From contig JAEWLI010000169.1 in the NCBI GenBank assembly GCA_023393375.1, forward strand, positions 1-35,740: DNA of 35,740 bases, written 5' to 3'. This stretch comes from Bacteroidota bacterium (GTDB lineage Bacteria; Bacteroidota; Bacteroidia; Cytophagales; Cyclobacteriaceae). The notes below the pieces were generated by a model, which was not told the origin of the DNA, did not search any database, and saw only the letters and a program-made list of their open reading frames with translations. Both the position numbers and the translations under genes were made by a program. Shown here piece after piece: positions 17,517 to 25,603 of the stretch; position 1 is the stretch's first letter; each line of letters opens with the position of its first letter.

Positions 17517-17859
17517 CTCTACAGGGATTTCATTTCAGACATAATGATAATTTTGTAAGGGAATGGTATGAAATGGAGGTTTCAGGCGGCTGAACAACTA
17601 ATGTTCAATGCTTAAGGTTTAATGTTCAATGCCTGATGATGCCTAAAAACGATTGACCGTTATTATTCAACCTTCAACCATTATTTGAAAATTAGATCAC
17701 TGAACATTCTACCGAAATGTTGCTTTCAATGTTTCAGAACTCCTACTAATAATATATATTTTCTATTTGTATTATGTTGCCTAATTAACTTCGTTGAATG
17801 GACAATAAGTCAATTATTACCGTACCAATGAAAGCATGAAAGTTACTCAACCTTTATTT
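17517..17859. other. Gene-free stretch with short repeats
   Basis: No gene. Two copies of AATGTTCAATGC (about 17600 and 17621) and a TTCAACCTTCAACC phrase belong to the same low-complexity family seen at 18541-18795. The rest is AT-rich spacer between convergent genes. Confidence 0.55.
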
Positions 17860-18540
17860 TCAAGCCTCCTGATAACCAGCATCCACAACTAATCCATCCA
17901 CAATTTTGATAATCCTGTCGCCATATCGGGCAAATTCTTCATTATGTGTTACCTGTATAATGGTCATGCCTTCTTTGTTCAGGGTTTTCAACAATTCCAT
18001 GATCATGCGGCCTTGATCGGAATGAAGATTTCCGGTAGGTTCATCTGCTAAAAGAAGTTTCGGTTTTCCTGCTATTGCCCGGGCTATGCCTACCAATTGT
18101 TGTTGACCTCCTGATAACTGCGTGGGGAAAAGATCTTTTTTGGCCACCATATTGAACCGGTCCAGCAAATCGGCAACAATGGCTTTTCGTTCAGAAGTAC
18201 TGATCCCTTTATAGATCAACGGTGTTTCAATATTTTCATATACGGTCAACTCCTCAATGAGGTGAAAGGCTTGAAAGATAAACCCAATGTAATTGCGGTG
18301 ATAGTCGGTTTTTTTACTTTCCTTTAACTTGTTTACCACATTATCCAAAAAGTAGTAGTTACCGTTCGATGGTTCGTCCAAAAACCCAATGATGTTCAAT
18401 AAGGTAGACTTACCAGCTCCACTGGGTCCCATTATACTTAGAAACTCACCTTCTTTGATTTCCAAGTCAATGCCCTTTAAGATAAAAGTCCTTGAAAATT
18501 TGGAATCGTAATACTTGTCAATGTTTTGTAGTTTTATCAT
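17860..18540 (-). CDS. ABC transporter ATP-binding protein (MacB/LolD type)
   Basis: A 226-residue ATPase subunit with every canonical motif: Walker A GPSGAGKST (38-46), Q-loop Gln90 (IGFIFQAFHL), signature LSGGQ (142-146), Walker B LLLADE (162-167) and switch His199 (QVTHNEEF). The sequence is of the LolD/MacB group, which powers FtsX-like permeases that move lipoproteins, peptides or antibiotics, or transmit force to periplasmic partners. Its permease is the gene at 18796-21165, upstream on the same strand; the 255 bp between them hold only repeats. Confidence 0.95.
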   Translation of the reverse strand: MIKLQNIDKYYDSKFSRTFILKGIDLEIKEGEFLSIMGPSGAGKSTLLNIIGFLDEPSNGNYYFLDNVVNKLKESKKTDYHRNYIGFIFQAFHLIEELTVYENIETPLIYKGISTSERKAIVADLLDRFNMVAKKDLFPTQLSGGQQQLVGIARAIAGKPKLLLADEPTGNLHSDQGRMIMELLKTLNKEGMTIIQVTHNEEFARYGDRIIKIVDGLVVDAGYQEA

Positions 18541-18795
18541 GTTTACTATTTAAAGTTTAATGTTCAAAGTTCAAAGTTTAATGTTCAATGTTTAACATTT
18601 AAAGCTCAAAGCTCAAAGAGTTGTTGAAGGTTGCTCACAGATAGCACAGATTTACACAGATAACTAATCATACTACCTCACTTCTCAACTCACCAAACCT
18701 CAACTCACCAACTCCTCAATCTTCCTATCAACCACTAGCTACCAGCTACGAACTCCTTGTACCTTTCTCCTTGTTCCTTGTACCTTTCTCCTTTC
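18541..18795. repeat. Low-complexity phrase repeats between ABC genes
   Basis: Contains TTTAATGTTCAAAG-type phrases (18549-18600), a doubled AAAGCTCAAAGCTCAAAG, one copy of the 28-bp element (18633-18660), CTAGCTACCAGCTACGA near 18737, and CCTTGTACC/CCTTTCTCC phrases (about 18755-18795). The same phrases recur at 21236-21690 on the other side of the permease gene. There is no coding content. Confidence 0.75.
18633..18660 (+). repeat. 28-bp element, copy 1 of 3
   Basis: It begins GCTCACAGATAGCACAG and ends TTACACAGA. It is identical over 28 bp to the copies at 21371 and 21562 and in the same orientation. Confidence 0.9.
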
Positions 18796-21165
18796 CTACT
18801 CATACCTCAACGATTCTATCGGGTTCCTTAATGCCGCTTTAATAGTCTGGTAACTAATGGTTGCTGTTACTATAGACAAAATAATCCCTGCTCCCAAACC
18901 ATATACCCACAACTGTGGTGGTAACTTAAATGCCCCGGGAATGGCATTGTAGGCTGCATAAGCACAGGGAAAAGCAATCAATATGGCAATTAAAATCAGA
19001 ATGAAATATTTTTTGCTCAGCAAATAGAAAATGTTTGATAAATTACTGCCATTGATTTTTCTCACTGCAATTTCTTTTGTGCGCCTGGTTAACGTAAAGG
19101 AAACCAATCCCAAAAGCCCAATCACGGCAAGAAAAATATTTATAGCCGTAAAGAATATAATGGAATTGTTTACTGAATGATATATTTTGAAAGTATCTTC
19201 ATGAGCGAATGTATAGCTTAATTCCCGAAGTTCAAAAGGATCATTGGGAAAGGTATTTTTCAGTTCCTGAACAATCGATGCTTTTGTCATCCCGGGGTTA
19301 TCGGAATCTGTTTTAAAGGCAAAACCCCATTTCCCCACCACCTCATCTGATGCCAATACCATCACAGACGGTTCTATGGCATTATGGATGTCTTTGTAAA
19401 TAAAGTTTTTTACCACACCTACCACTGTGAGCGTGTTGTTATTGACTTTTTTGCCAATAGGATCATCCCAACCGAAACTTTTTGCTGCTGTTTCATTGAT
19501 TAAACAAGCCTTCCCTATATCTCCAGGTAAGTTGCGGGAAAAATCACGACCAGCCACTATTTCTATTCCCAGCGTTTTTATAAAATCATAACTAACTGTG
19601 TTAAAACGACAATTGATTTTATGTCCCGGATCGCTACCTTCCCAATTCGTCATTCCACCACCATAAGAAACAAAAGGAATATGTTTTGACATCGATACAT
19701 CCAAAATTGCAGGATACTGCATGATCTTGTGCCGCAACTGTTCATAAGAGATTCCCTGTTGTGTCGAAGTTAACTCTGTATAATAGATGTTTTCTTTTTT
19801 AAATCCCAGATCCCTGTTGTACATGTGCTTTATTTGCAAACTGATGGTCAATGAGATTAGAATCAGGAAGATTGAGATGGCAAATTGAAAAGTGACCAGT
19901 GTTTTCTTCAGCGTAAATTTATCAAACCCTACTTTCCCGGCCTTGCTTCTGATCGTTTTAGAAATTGGCATCGATGATAAGATAAATGCCGGATAAATTC
20001 CTGCAAGGAAACCGCAACCTATGGAAATAAAAACCATCAAAATCAAAAATTTCCATTCCCTTATTAAATTCAGCGTCAATGGTTTATCTACTATTGATGC
20101 AAATATGGGCAATACTAATTTTGCTAAAACAACGGATAATAATAAAGCTGATATGGAAATGATCAATGTTTCTGCCAAAAACTGGCTGATAAGTGTGGAA
20201 GTTCTGCTGCCACATACTTTTTTCACTGCCACTTCTTTACTTCTCAATGTAGAATTGGCTGTTGTCAGATTGATGTAGTTGAAGACTGACATAATCAAAA
20301 TAAAAAGCCCAATTAAAGCAAAAAGGCCAAGAATGATGAGGTAGTCCATGTTGCCGTTATAACTCAGATACACCTTTTTCATGGGGCGTAATTGAATTTC
20401 TTCATACTCCAACCCTGCAAAATCTGAGAAAGTATTTCTAATCTGATTGTTGAGATGTTTATAGTCACTATTTGGTTTCAACAACACGTAGTTCATGCAA
20501 TTTCCAGCTCTTAGATCACTTCTTTTGATACCTTCTGTATGGGCAAGCGTAGAAAAAGAAATGATATATGATGGCCTTACGGAGGCATTTTCTGGCAGAT
20601 CTTCATATATGCCGGTCACTTTATAGTCATGTTTCTGGTCTATGGTAATTTTTTCTCCTAAAGCATTTTGGTTGGGAAACAGTTTTTCTGCTGTAGTTTT
20701 TGAAAGCACAATGGCAAATGGTTCATCTAAAGCAGCACCTTGTTTTCCTTCAATAAACCGATAGGTGAAAACACTAAAGAAGTTGCTATCGGCAGCAATA
20801 CCTTTTGTATCATATATCTGTTGGTCATCATTTAGTGAAAGAAATCTGCCACCATTTTCGTGTATTACGGTAACTTTTTCAATTTCCGGATAGTTGTTTT
20901 CAAGAAGTTGTGCAGTTATGGCCTGAGAATGAGGTGATATATTATTGCCACTTAATACATGTACAGCATTGGTAAAATGCCGCTGTACCCGGTACATCCT
21001 GTCATAATGTTCATTGTATTTGTCCCAACTTATCTCATGTCTGATAAATACAGCAATGAGAATAAAAGCCGTAAACCCAATCGTTAATCCGAATACATTG
21101 ATCGCCGAATACCACTTGTGCTTCAGCATACTGCGAATAGAAACTTTTAAAATAGATTTTATCAT
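18796..21165 (-). CDS. MacB/FtsX-type ABC transporter permease
   Basis: A 789-residue permease made of two FtsX/MacB halves, as is usual in Bacteroidota. An N-terminal TM anchor (about 20-42) is followed by a periplasmic MacB-core domain, three TM helices (about 280-410), a second anchor (TFQFAISIFLILISLTISLQI, about 425-445), a second periplasmic domain and three closing TM helices (about 675-785). The two cytoplasmic coupling segments are recognisable: SKEVAVKKVCGSRTSTLISQ and TKEIAVRKINGSNLSNIFYL. It ends NPIESLRYE, a frequent family C-terminus. Works with the ATPase at 17860-18540. The substrate is unknown; no adjacent membrane-fusion protein or TolC partner was seen. Confidence 0.94.
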   Translation of the reverse strand: MIKSILKVSIRSMLKHKWYSAINVFGLTIGFTAFILIAVFIRHEISWDKYNEHYDRMYRVQRHFTNAVHVLSGNNISPHSQAITAQLLENNYPEIEKVTVIHENGGRFLSLNDDQQIYDTKGIAADSNFFSVFTYRFIEGKQGAALDEPFAIVLSKTTAEKLFPNQNALGEKITIDQKHDYKVTGIYEDLPENASVRPSYIISFSTLAHTEGIKRSDLRAGNCMNYVLLKPNSDYKHLNNQIRNTFSDFAGLEYEEIQLRPMKKVYLSYNGNMDYLIILGLFALIGLFILIMSVFNYINLTTANSTLRSKEVAVKKVCGSRTSTLISQFLAETLIISISALLLSVVLAKLVLPIFASIVDKPLTLNLIREWKFLILMVFISIGCGFLAGIYPAFILSSMPISKTIRSKAGKVGFDKFTLKKTLVTFQFAISIFLILISLTISLQIKHMYNRDLGFKKENIYYTELTSTQQGISYEQLRHKIMQYPAILDVSMSKHIPFVSYGGGMTNWEGSDPGHKINCRFNTVSYDFIKTLGIEIVAGRDFSRNLPGDIGKACLINETAAKSFGWDDPIGKKVNNNTLTVVGVVKNFIYKDIHNAIEPSVMVLASDEVVGKWGFAFKTDSDNPGMTKASIVQELKNTFPNDPFELRELSYTFAHEDTFKIYHSVNNSIIFFTAINIFLAVIGLLGLVSFTLTRRTKEIAVRKINGSNLSNIFYLLSKKYFILILIAILIAFPCAYAAYNAIPGAFKLPPQLWVYGLGAGIILSIVTATISYQTIKAALRNPIESLRYE

Positions 21166-21370
21166 TAAGTAATCTTTTATTTTGTCATGTTTTGAGCTTG
21201 AGTTACTGGTTTTATCTAAACTGTGAATCGTTTGTTTCTTGTTCCTTGCTCCTTGTTACTGGTTGCTTGGTACCGGTTGATGGATTTCTCAGGTACACAG
21301 AAATCATGCTCTCTGCCCTCAGTAATCCTTGTTCCTTTCTCCTTGTTCCTTTTTCCTTCTTTATAAATTT

Positions 21371-21398
21371 GCTCACAGATAGCACAGATTTACACAGA
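21371..21398 (+). repeat. 28-bp element, copy 2 of 3
   Basis: Identical to 18633-18660. Together with copy 3 it also shares TTT before and AAACCT after the core, so the two copies upstream of the permease are closer to each other than to copy 1. Confidence 0.9.
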
Positions 21399-21561
21399 AA
21401 ACCTAATCATAATAGCTCCCAACTCTCAGCTCACCACCTCCTCAATTTTCTTACCAGCTACCAACTACGAGCTAAAATTCAACTCACCAGCTCACCACCT
21501 CTCCAACTCCTCATTTTACTATCAACTAAGAGCTACCAGCTACGAGCTTTTTTCCTTGTTT

Positions 21562-21589
21562 GCTCACAGATAGCACAGATTTACACAGA
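21562..21589 (+). repeat. 28-bp element, copy 3 of 3
   Basis: Same core and orientation as the copies at 18633 and 21371; 191 bp after copy 2. Confidence 0.9.
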
Positions 21590-21717
21590 AAACCTTATGA
21601 GACTACTTCACTCTTCAACTCCCCATCTCACCAACTCACCAACTCCTCAATTTTGCTATCAGCTATGAGCTACCAACTACGAGCTAACTCAATATCTGTG
21701 CCTTTGACCAAAAACAT

Positions 21718-21845
21718 GGTTTAAATGCATTGTAGCAAATATTAAATATTGGTAATTGTAAATATTTTTGACATATCAGTGAAATATTTTTTACAATATT
21801 CAAAATACTCTTTGACATATCACTACAATTTGCCTGGCTTAAACC
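21718..21845. promoter_or_regulatory. AT-rich imperfect dyad with paired direct repeats upstream of the seven-gene operon
   Basis: Outer arms GGTTTAA (21718) and TTAAACC (ending 21845) face each other, as do TTGTAG (21730) and CTACAA (21823). Inside, TTGACATATCA occurs twice in direct orientation at 21768 and 21812, exactly 44 bp apart (about four helical turns). It could be a regulator binding region for the operon at 22015 or the worn remains of a small inverted-repeat element. No better choice can be made from the sequence alone. Confidence 0.4.
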
Positions 21846-21960
21846 TTATATTCTCCATGCAAATTATGTTTTATATAGCACAATAACTATCTTTCAGTTG
21901 GATTGAGAAATTAATAGTTAAAGGTAAATATTAAGCAATATTTTTTATCAAATGCTTGTT

Positions 21961-21970
21961 AGGTATACCT
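21961..21970. promoter_or_regulatory. Perfect 10-bp palindrome before the operon
   Basis: AGGTATACCT, centred about 50 bp before the first ATG of the seven-gene operon. It may be an operator half-site pair; a 10-bp palindrome can also occur by chance. Confidence 0.25.
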
Positions 21971-22014
21971 ATGGTGCTTCTTTTTACGTTCCAACCACTA
22001 TTACAAGTATCTAA

Positions 22015-25000
22015 ATGATCAAAAAATACTTTTTCATTATATTGTTGTTATGGTCATTCAATAATACCCTGGCCCAACAAACTTTCAGGAGGCATTTTAT
22101 TATTGCTTATGATGTATCTACCCCTTTCGTTCATGCTGTGAATGCTACTCCTGCATATCATCAAGCTCTGGTGAATTTGTTTTCAAACAAGCTGGTTTAC
22201 CGTTATAGTGAAGCCTACCAGGACAATTTGTATGTAGAACGCAGGAATGGGTTGCCTTTTTTTGATCCTGATCGTGATGAAATATCCTTGTTTCATTTTA
22301 ATATTGCTGCAAGTGAATTTGATAGGTTGAGACGGATTTCAAATGCTGATGAAAATGAAATCGTTTCTACATTCAACAATTTGTTCTTAAAGGATAAAAA
22401 CTTCAACTGGACCAACTTTCCCGGAGGAAGTGATCTGTCCGGATATGTTCTTCATATGCTTTCTATACCCCCAACGCCATCCCGATTTGGAAATGGGGTT
22501 TCTATGTCCAACTTTGTTTATCCACTGGTGCTTGACCAAATAGACCCTGATAAATATGCAGAAGAATACGTACTTATTATCCTCAGCGATTTTCTTACAG
22601 GTTCTACATTTGGCAATACCAAAGATCTGGACAGGGTAAGGGATATTTTTAAGATACCTTACGGGGTGAGTCTTTCTGGTGATTCCCCTGTCTCTTATAT
22701 CAAAAAACAAATAGACGACCTGGCATCTCAATTCTACAAGATTGATTTTTTTCAATATGCTTTTCTTCCCCCACGTTCCAATAACCTCATTGGTATCATT
22801 GCCTACAAAGTAAAACCAAAGGTAGGCGTGCTCACACCTGAAGACATTTCACTGTTTGTGGATGGCGATCTGGACTTGCAACAAAGGGGTTATCAAAGCC
22901 AGCGTTTTAAAACCAGTGAAACCAGGATTAAATTTACCCACAATGAGAACCTGGAGATTCATGAACTAAAAATGTCTGTTTCATCGCAATTAAATGGTGA
23001 AAAAAAGGTTTTATTTGAAGATGTTGTTGCTTCTAAAGATGAAACTGGTGCCTGGACATCAAGATTTACGAAGAATAAGCAATTAATGCGTTTTGATGAA
23101 TCCCAGCACGCTTATTTTTTGCCTTCTTTTAAGATTTCTCTTGATCAAAAAATAAATCAGCGTAACTTTAGAAATCTGGTATTTCAATATGAATTTAAAA
23201 CAAAATATACGGCCACAAATAATCAACCCCTTAATTTCATTTATAAAACGGAACGGGTTTTACCGGTTGACAATATTAATTATTCCACCAAAGCATCTGT
23301 AATCATCATGTTTTATCTGATTCCCATATTGGCTGTCCTTTTACTTTTATATTTCATGGTAAAATATGGGAAACCCGAAAAATTACTCCTTCGCATTGAT
23401 GGCTATCTGGATTCATTCGAATACATTGATTATAAAACTTCGGGTAAGCTGCTCACACCTTTTAAGGCATGGGATCGTAACCAACACGCAGTGGATTACC
23501 TCCTTGTGGATGGAGAGATAAAACATAAATCGGATAGCTATCTGTTCAATTGGAATTCACCAGTTTACTTGCGGTTACAACAGGTTTCTGTTCCCGATGG
23601 ATTTGAGTTGTTTTTAAAACCTAATACAGATGATCTGAAAGAATTTGGTTCAGATAATGTTTTGTCGGTCAGAAAGAGGAACAATAAAATTTCTTTTGTG
23701 GTAGGCATTCGGCAAAACGATATTACCAAAGTACTTGTCGATCCGGAATTGGTAAAATTTACCGTTGAAGCGGTCATAAAGGATGCCGTGTTTTTTATTA
23801 AATCTGAAATCCACGAAAGACTGGAATATAAATTCCACATGGGGGTTGATCTACAGGATGTTTGGGTAGGGTTCGATCCGGGAACTACCGGCTCTTGTGT
23901 AGCAGTAGGCAGTGCCACCGACAATATCATTCTTGGTGAAGACAAGGCAAGGAACAATATCATTCCATCCATCCTGGTTTTTGACAAATCAGAACCGTTT
24001 CAGGAAAATGGTGTGGAGATACCTGAACAGATTTATAAACACGGATCGGCAGCGGCTGTTTTTTACCAAAGTCCGGGGAAATACAAAGGTTTCCAATCCA
24101 TCAAAAAGCTGCTGGGCTATAAAGACATTAAAGAAGTGGTATTTGAGAATTCAAAAACACTTCATTTGAGGGGTAAAGATCTTGCCGGACTTCTGGTAAA
24201 AGGGCTTTTCAAGGATATGGAAACCTTCTTTAACCGGTCGGACATCAATCCTGAAAATTACAATCGGGACGGGGCATTTAACCCACTCCGTGCAGTGGTG
24301 GCAATTCCCAACAACTTCACCATTACTAAAATACAGGACATGGTGGATTGTATCGATAATTTAAACCAGTTCAAGGAAATCAGGTATGTGTATGAAGCTG
24401 AGGCTGTCTTATTTTATTATCTTTCCAATTTCAGTGAATTGAGCAAGGGGGAAACACCGTCAAATTCAGAAACCCTTCTGGTATTCGATATGGGTGGAGC
24501 AACCATCAACGCCACGGTAGTTACGACCAATAAGACTTTGGTGAACGAAAGGCCGAAATATGATATAGATTTTCTTGGCAAAATTGGTTTCGGTATTGGT
24601 GGTGATACGATTGATTATTGTATCAGCCGGTTTATTTTGAGCTTTTCAGATGAATTTCCGATGTTGTCAAGTATTCATATTTTAGAAAATAAGATTCCGC
24701 TGGCACTATTGGCATTTAAGATAAAAATGGAAATTATTGCCAATTATTATACTGACAAAGATTATCTCATTACCGCTTATAATCTTGAGAAATTTATCAA
24801 TGAAGAACTGGGTACCACCATCACGATTGATCAGGACACCAGTGAAATGTACAGTTATTTTAAAAAGGAATCGGGCAAATTCAGGTTATTTGACCATCCT
24901 CTGTTTGTCAAAATCATTTATGACAATGTGAAGGATGCCATCCATGAAGTGATCCGACTTTCCGGGACACCTCAAATAAATAAAGTGATCTTTTCCGGGA

Positions 25001-25593
25001 GAAGCACTTCGTTTCCCCTGATTAAGGAGACGGTGGAAAAACAATTGAAAACCTATGAAAGTAAGCCGAGGATAATTGCACTCAGCCTCGAAGAATCAAA
25101 AACCGCTGTAGCTAAAGGTGCATGCTGGTATGGGATTAATAAAAATTCAGTACGATTGAATAATCTGAAGACCAATGCCTCATTTGGGTTTAAAAAAACC
25201 TTGTCAGCCGACAAAATGGATGTGAAATATTTTGAATTGGTGGAAATGGGCTGTACGTTTGACACACATCAAGAGGGTATTGATGCCTTTCATGGGGTGA
25301 AAAACATAACAGATGATTTTGCTTTTGATGGCAATAAAGTTCATTTTTATCAGGTAATGGGTAAAGATGCGGATAAAATATTGTCGGAAGGGCAAAAGCA
25401 TAAATTCAGCAAAATTGCCAGTGTAAATTTGGATCAGGTTACTTCGAAAGTGGCCATGAAGGTGAATGAGAATGATGAGGTAGAATGCGCTGTCGTACTT
25501 CAATCCAACCGTAAAATCATTGAAATGGGCGTGGTTTCTGATCAGGAGATTGATGAAGCCAACGAAGAACACTATACCTGGACAGTAAAATAA
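22015..25593 (+). CDS. Exported vWA-like / TM / cytoplasmic Hsp70-like ATPase fusion
   Basis: A 1192-residue protein. A signal peptide (MIKKYFFIILLLWSFNNTLA, cut after Ala20) leads an extracytoplasmic region starting FIIAYDVSTPF, which looks like the first strand and a DxS (D33, S35) of a divergent vWA domain, with a matching later strand YVLIILSDFLTG. One TM helix follows (about 428-450), then a cytoplasmic linker of about 160 residues and an Hsp70/actin-fold ATPase from about 615: phosphate-1 GFDPGTTGSCVAVG (about 619-632), phosphate-2 LVFDMGGATINAT (from 822) and adenosine motif VIFSGRSTSFP (from about 990). Compared with DnaK, GGGTFD is GGATIN and GGST is GRST, so hydrolysis may be altered; the Thr is kept. 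No normal substrate-binding domain follows, only about 100 residues. First gene of a tightly packed seven-gene operon. Known Hsp70s are not built this way. Confidence 0.9.
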   Translation: MIKKYFFIILLLWSFNNTLAQQTFRRHFIIAYDVSTPFVHAVNATPAYHQALVNLFSNKLVYRYSEAYQDNLYVERRNGLPFFDPDRDEISLFHFNIAASEFDRLRRISNADENEIVSTFNNLFLKDKNFNWTNFPGGSDLSGYVLHMLSIPPTPSRFGNGVSMSNFVYPLVLDQIDPDKYAEEYVLIILSDFLTGSTFGNTKDLDRVRDIFKIPYGVSLSGDSPVSYIKKQIDDLASQFYKIDFFQYAFLPPRSNNLIGIIAYKVKPKVGVLTPEDISLFVDGDLDLQQRGYQSQRFKTSETRIKFTHNENLEIHELKMSVSSQLNGEKKVLFEDVVASKDETGAWTSRFTKNKQLMRFDESQHAYFLPSFKISLDQKINQRNFRNLVFQYEFKTKYTATNNQPLNFIYKTERVLPVDNINYSTKASVIIMFYLIPILAVLLLLYFMVKYGKPEKLLLRIDGYLDSFEYIDYKTSGKLLTPFKAWDRNQHAVDYLLVDGEIKHKSDSYLFNWNSPVYLRLQQVSVPDGFELFLKPNTDDLKEFGSDNVLSVRKRNNKISFVVGIRQNDITKVLVDPELVKFTVEAVIKDAVFFIKSEIHERLEYKFHMGVDLQDVWVGFDPGTTGSCVAVGSATDNIILGEDKARNNIIPSILVFDKSEPFQENGVEIPEQIYKHGSAAAVFYQSPGKYKGFQSIKKLLGYKDIKEVVFENSKTLHLRGKDLAGLLVKGLFKDMETFFNRSDINPENYNRDGAFNPLRAVVAIPNNFTITKIQDMVDCIDNLNQFKEIRYVYEAEAVLFYYLSNFSELSKGETPSNSETLLVFDMGGATINATVVTTNKTLVNERPKYDIDFLGKIGFGIGGDTIDYCISRFILSFSDEFPMLSSIHILENKIPLALLAFKIKMEIIANYYTDKDYLITAYNLEKFINEELGTTITIDQDTSEMYSYFKKESGKFRLFDHPLFVKIIYDNVKDAIHEVIRLSGTPQINKVIFSGRSTSFPLIKETVEKQLKTYESKPRIIALSLEESKTAVAKGACWYGINKNSVRLNNLKTNASFGFKKTLSADKMDVKYFELVEMGCTFDTHQEGIDAFHGVKNITDDFAFDGNKVHFYQVMGKDADKILSEGQKHKFSKIASVNLDQVTSKVAMKVNENDEVECAVVLQSNRKIIEMGVVSDQEIDEANEEHYTWTVK

Positions 25594-25603
25594 ATCAAAA
25601 CCT

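Larger units (their letters stand above)
21236..21690. repeat. Dense intergenic phrase repeats upstream of the permease
   Basis: A 450-bp block of recurring phrases: CCTTGTTCCTTTCTCC variants (21236-21360), CTCACCACCTCCTCAA and CTCACCAACTCCTCAA variants, AGCTACCAGCTACGAGCT variants (about 21453, 21531, 21668), plus two copies of the 28-bp element. The pyrimidine-rich text leaves a 158-codon frame open on the plus strand (21192-21668), which is not a believable protein. Confidence 0.8.

Noticed and set aside
18633..21589. The 28-bp elements as a CRISPR remnant
   Set aside because: Only three copies, irregularly spaced by 191 bp and 2.7 kb, with no cas genes nearby.
21192..21668. A 158-codon open frame upstream of the permease gene
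   Set aside because: It is made wholly of pyrimidine-rich phrase repeats that contain few stop codons. The product is Leu/Ser-rich nonsense that repeats with the DNA phrases.
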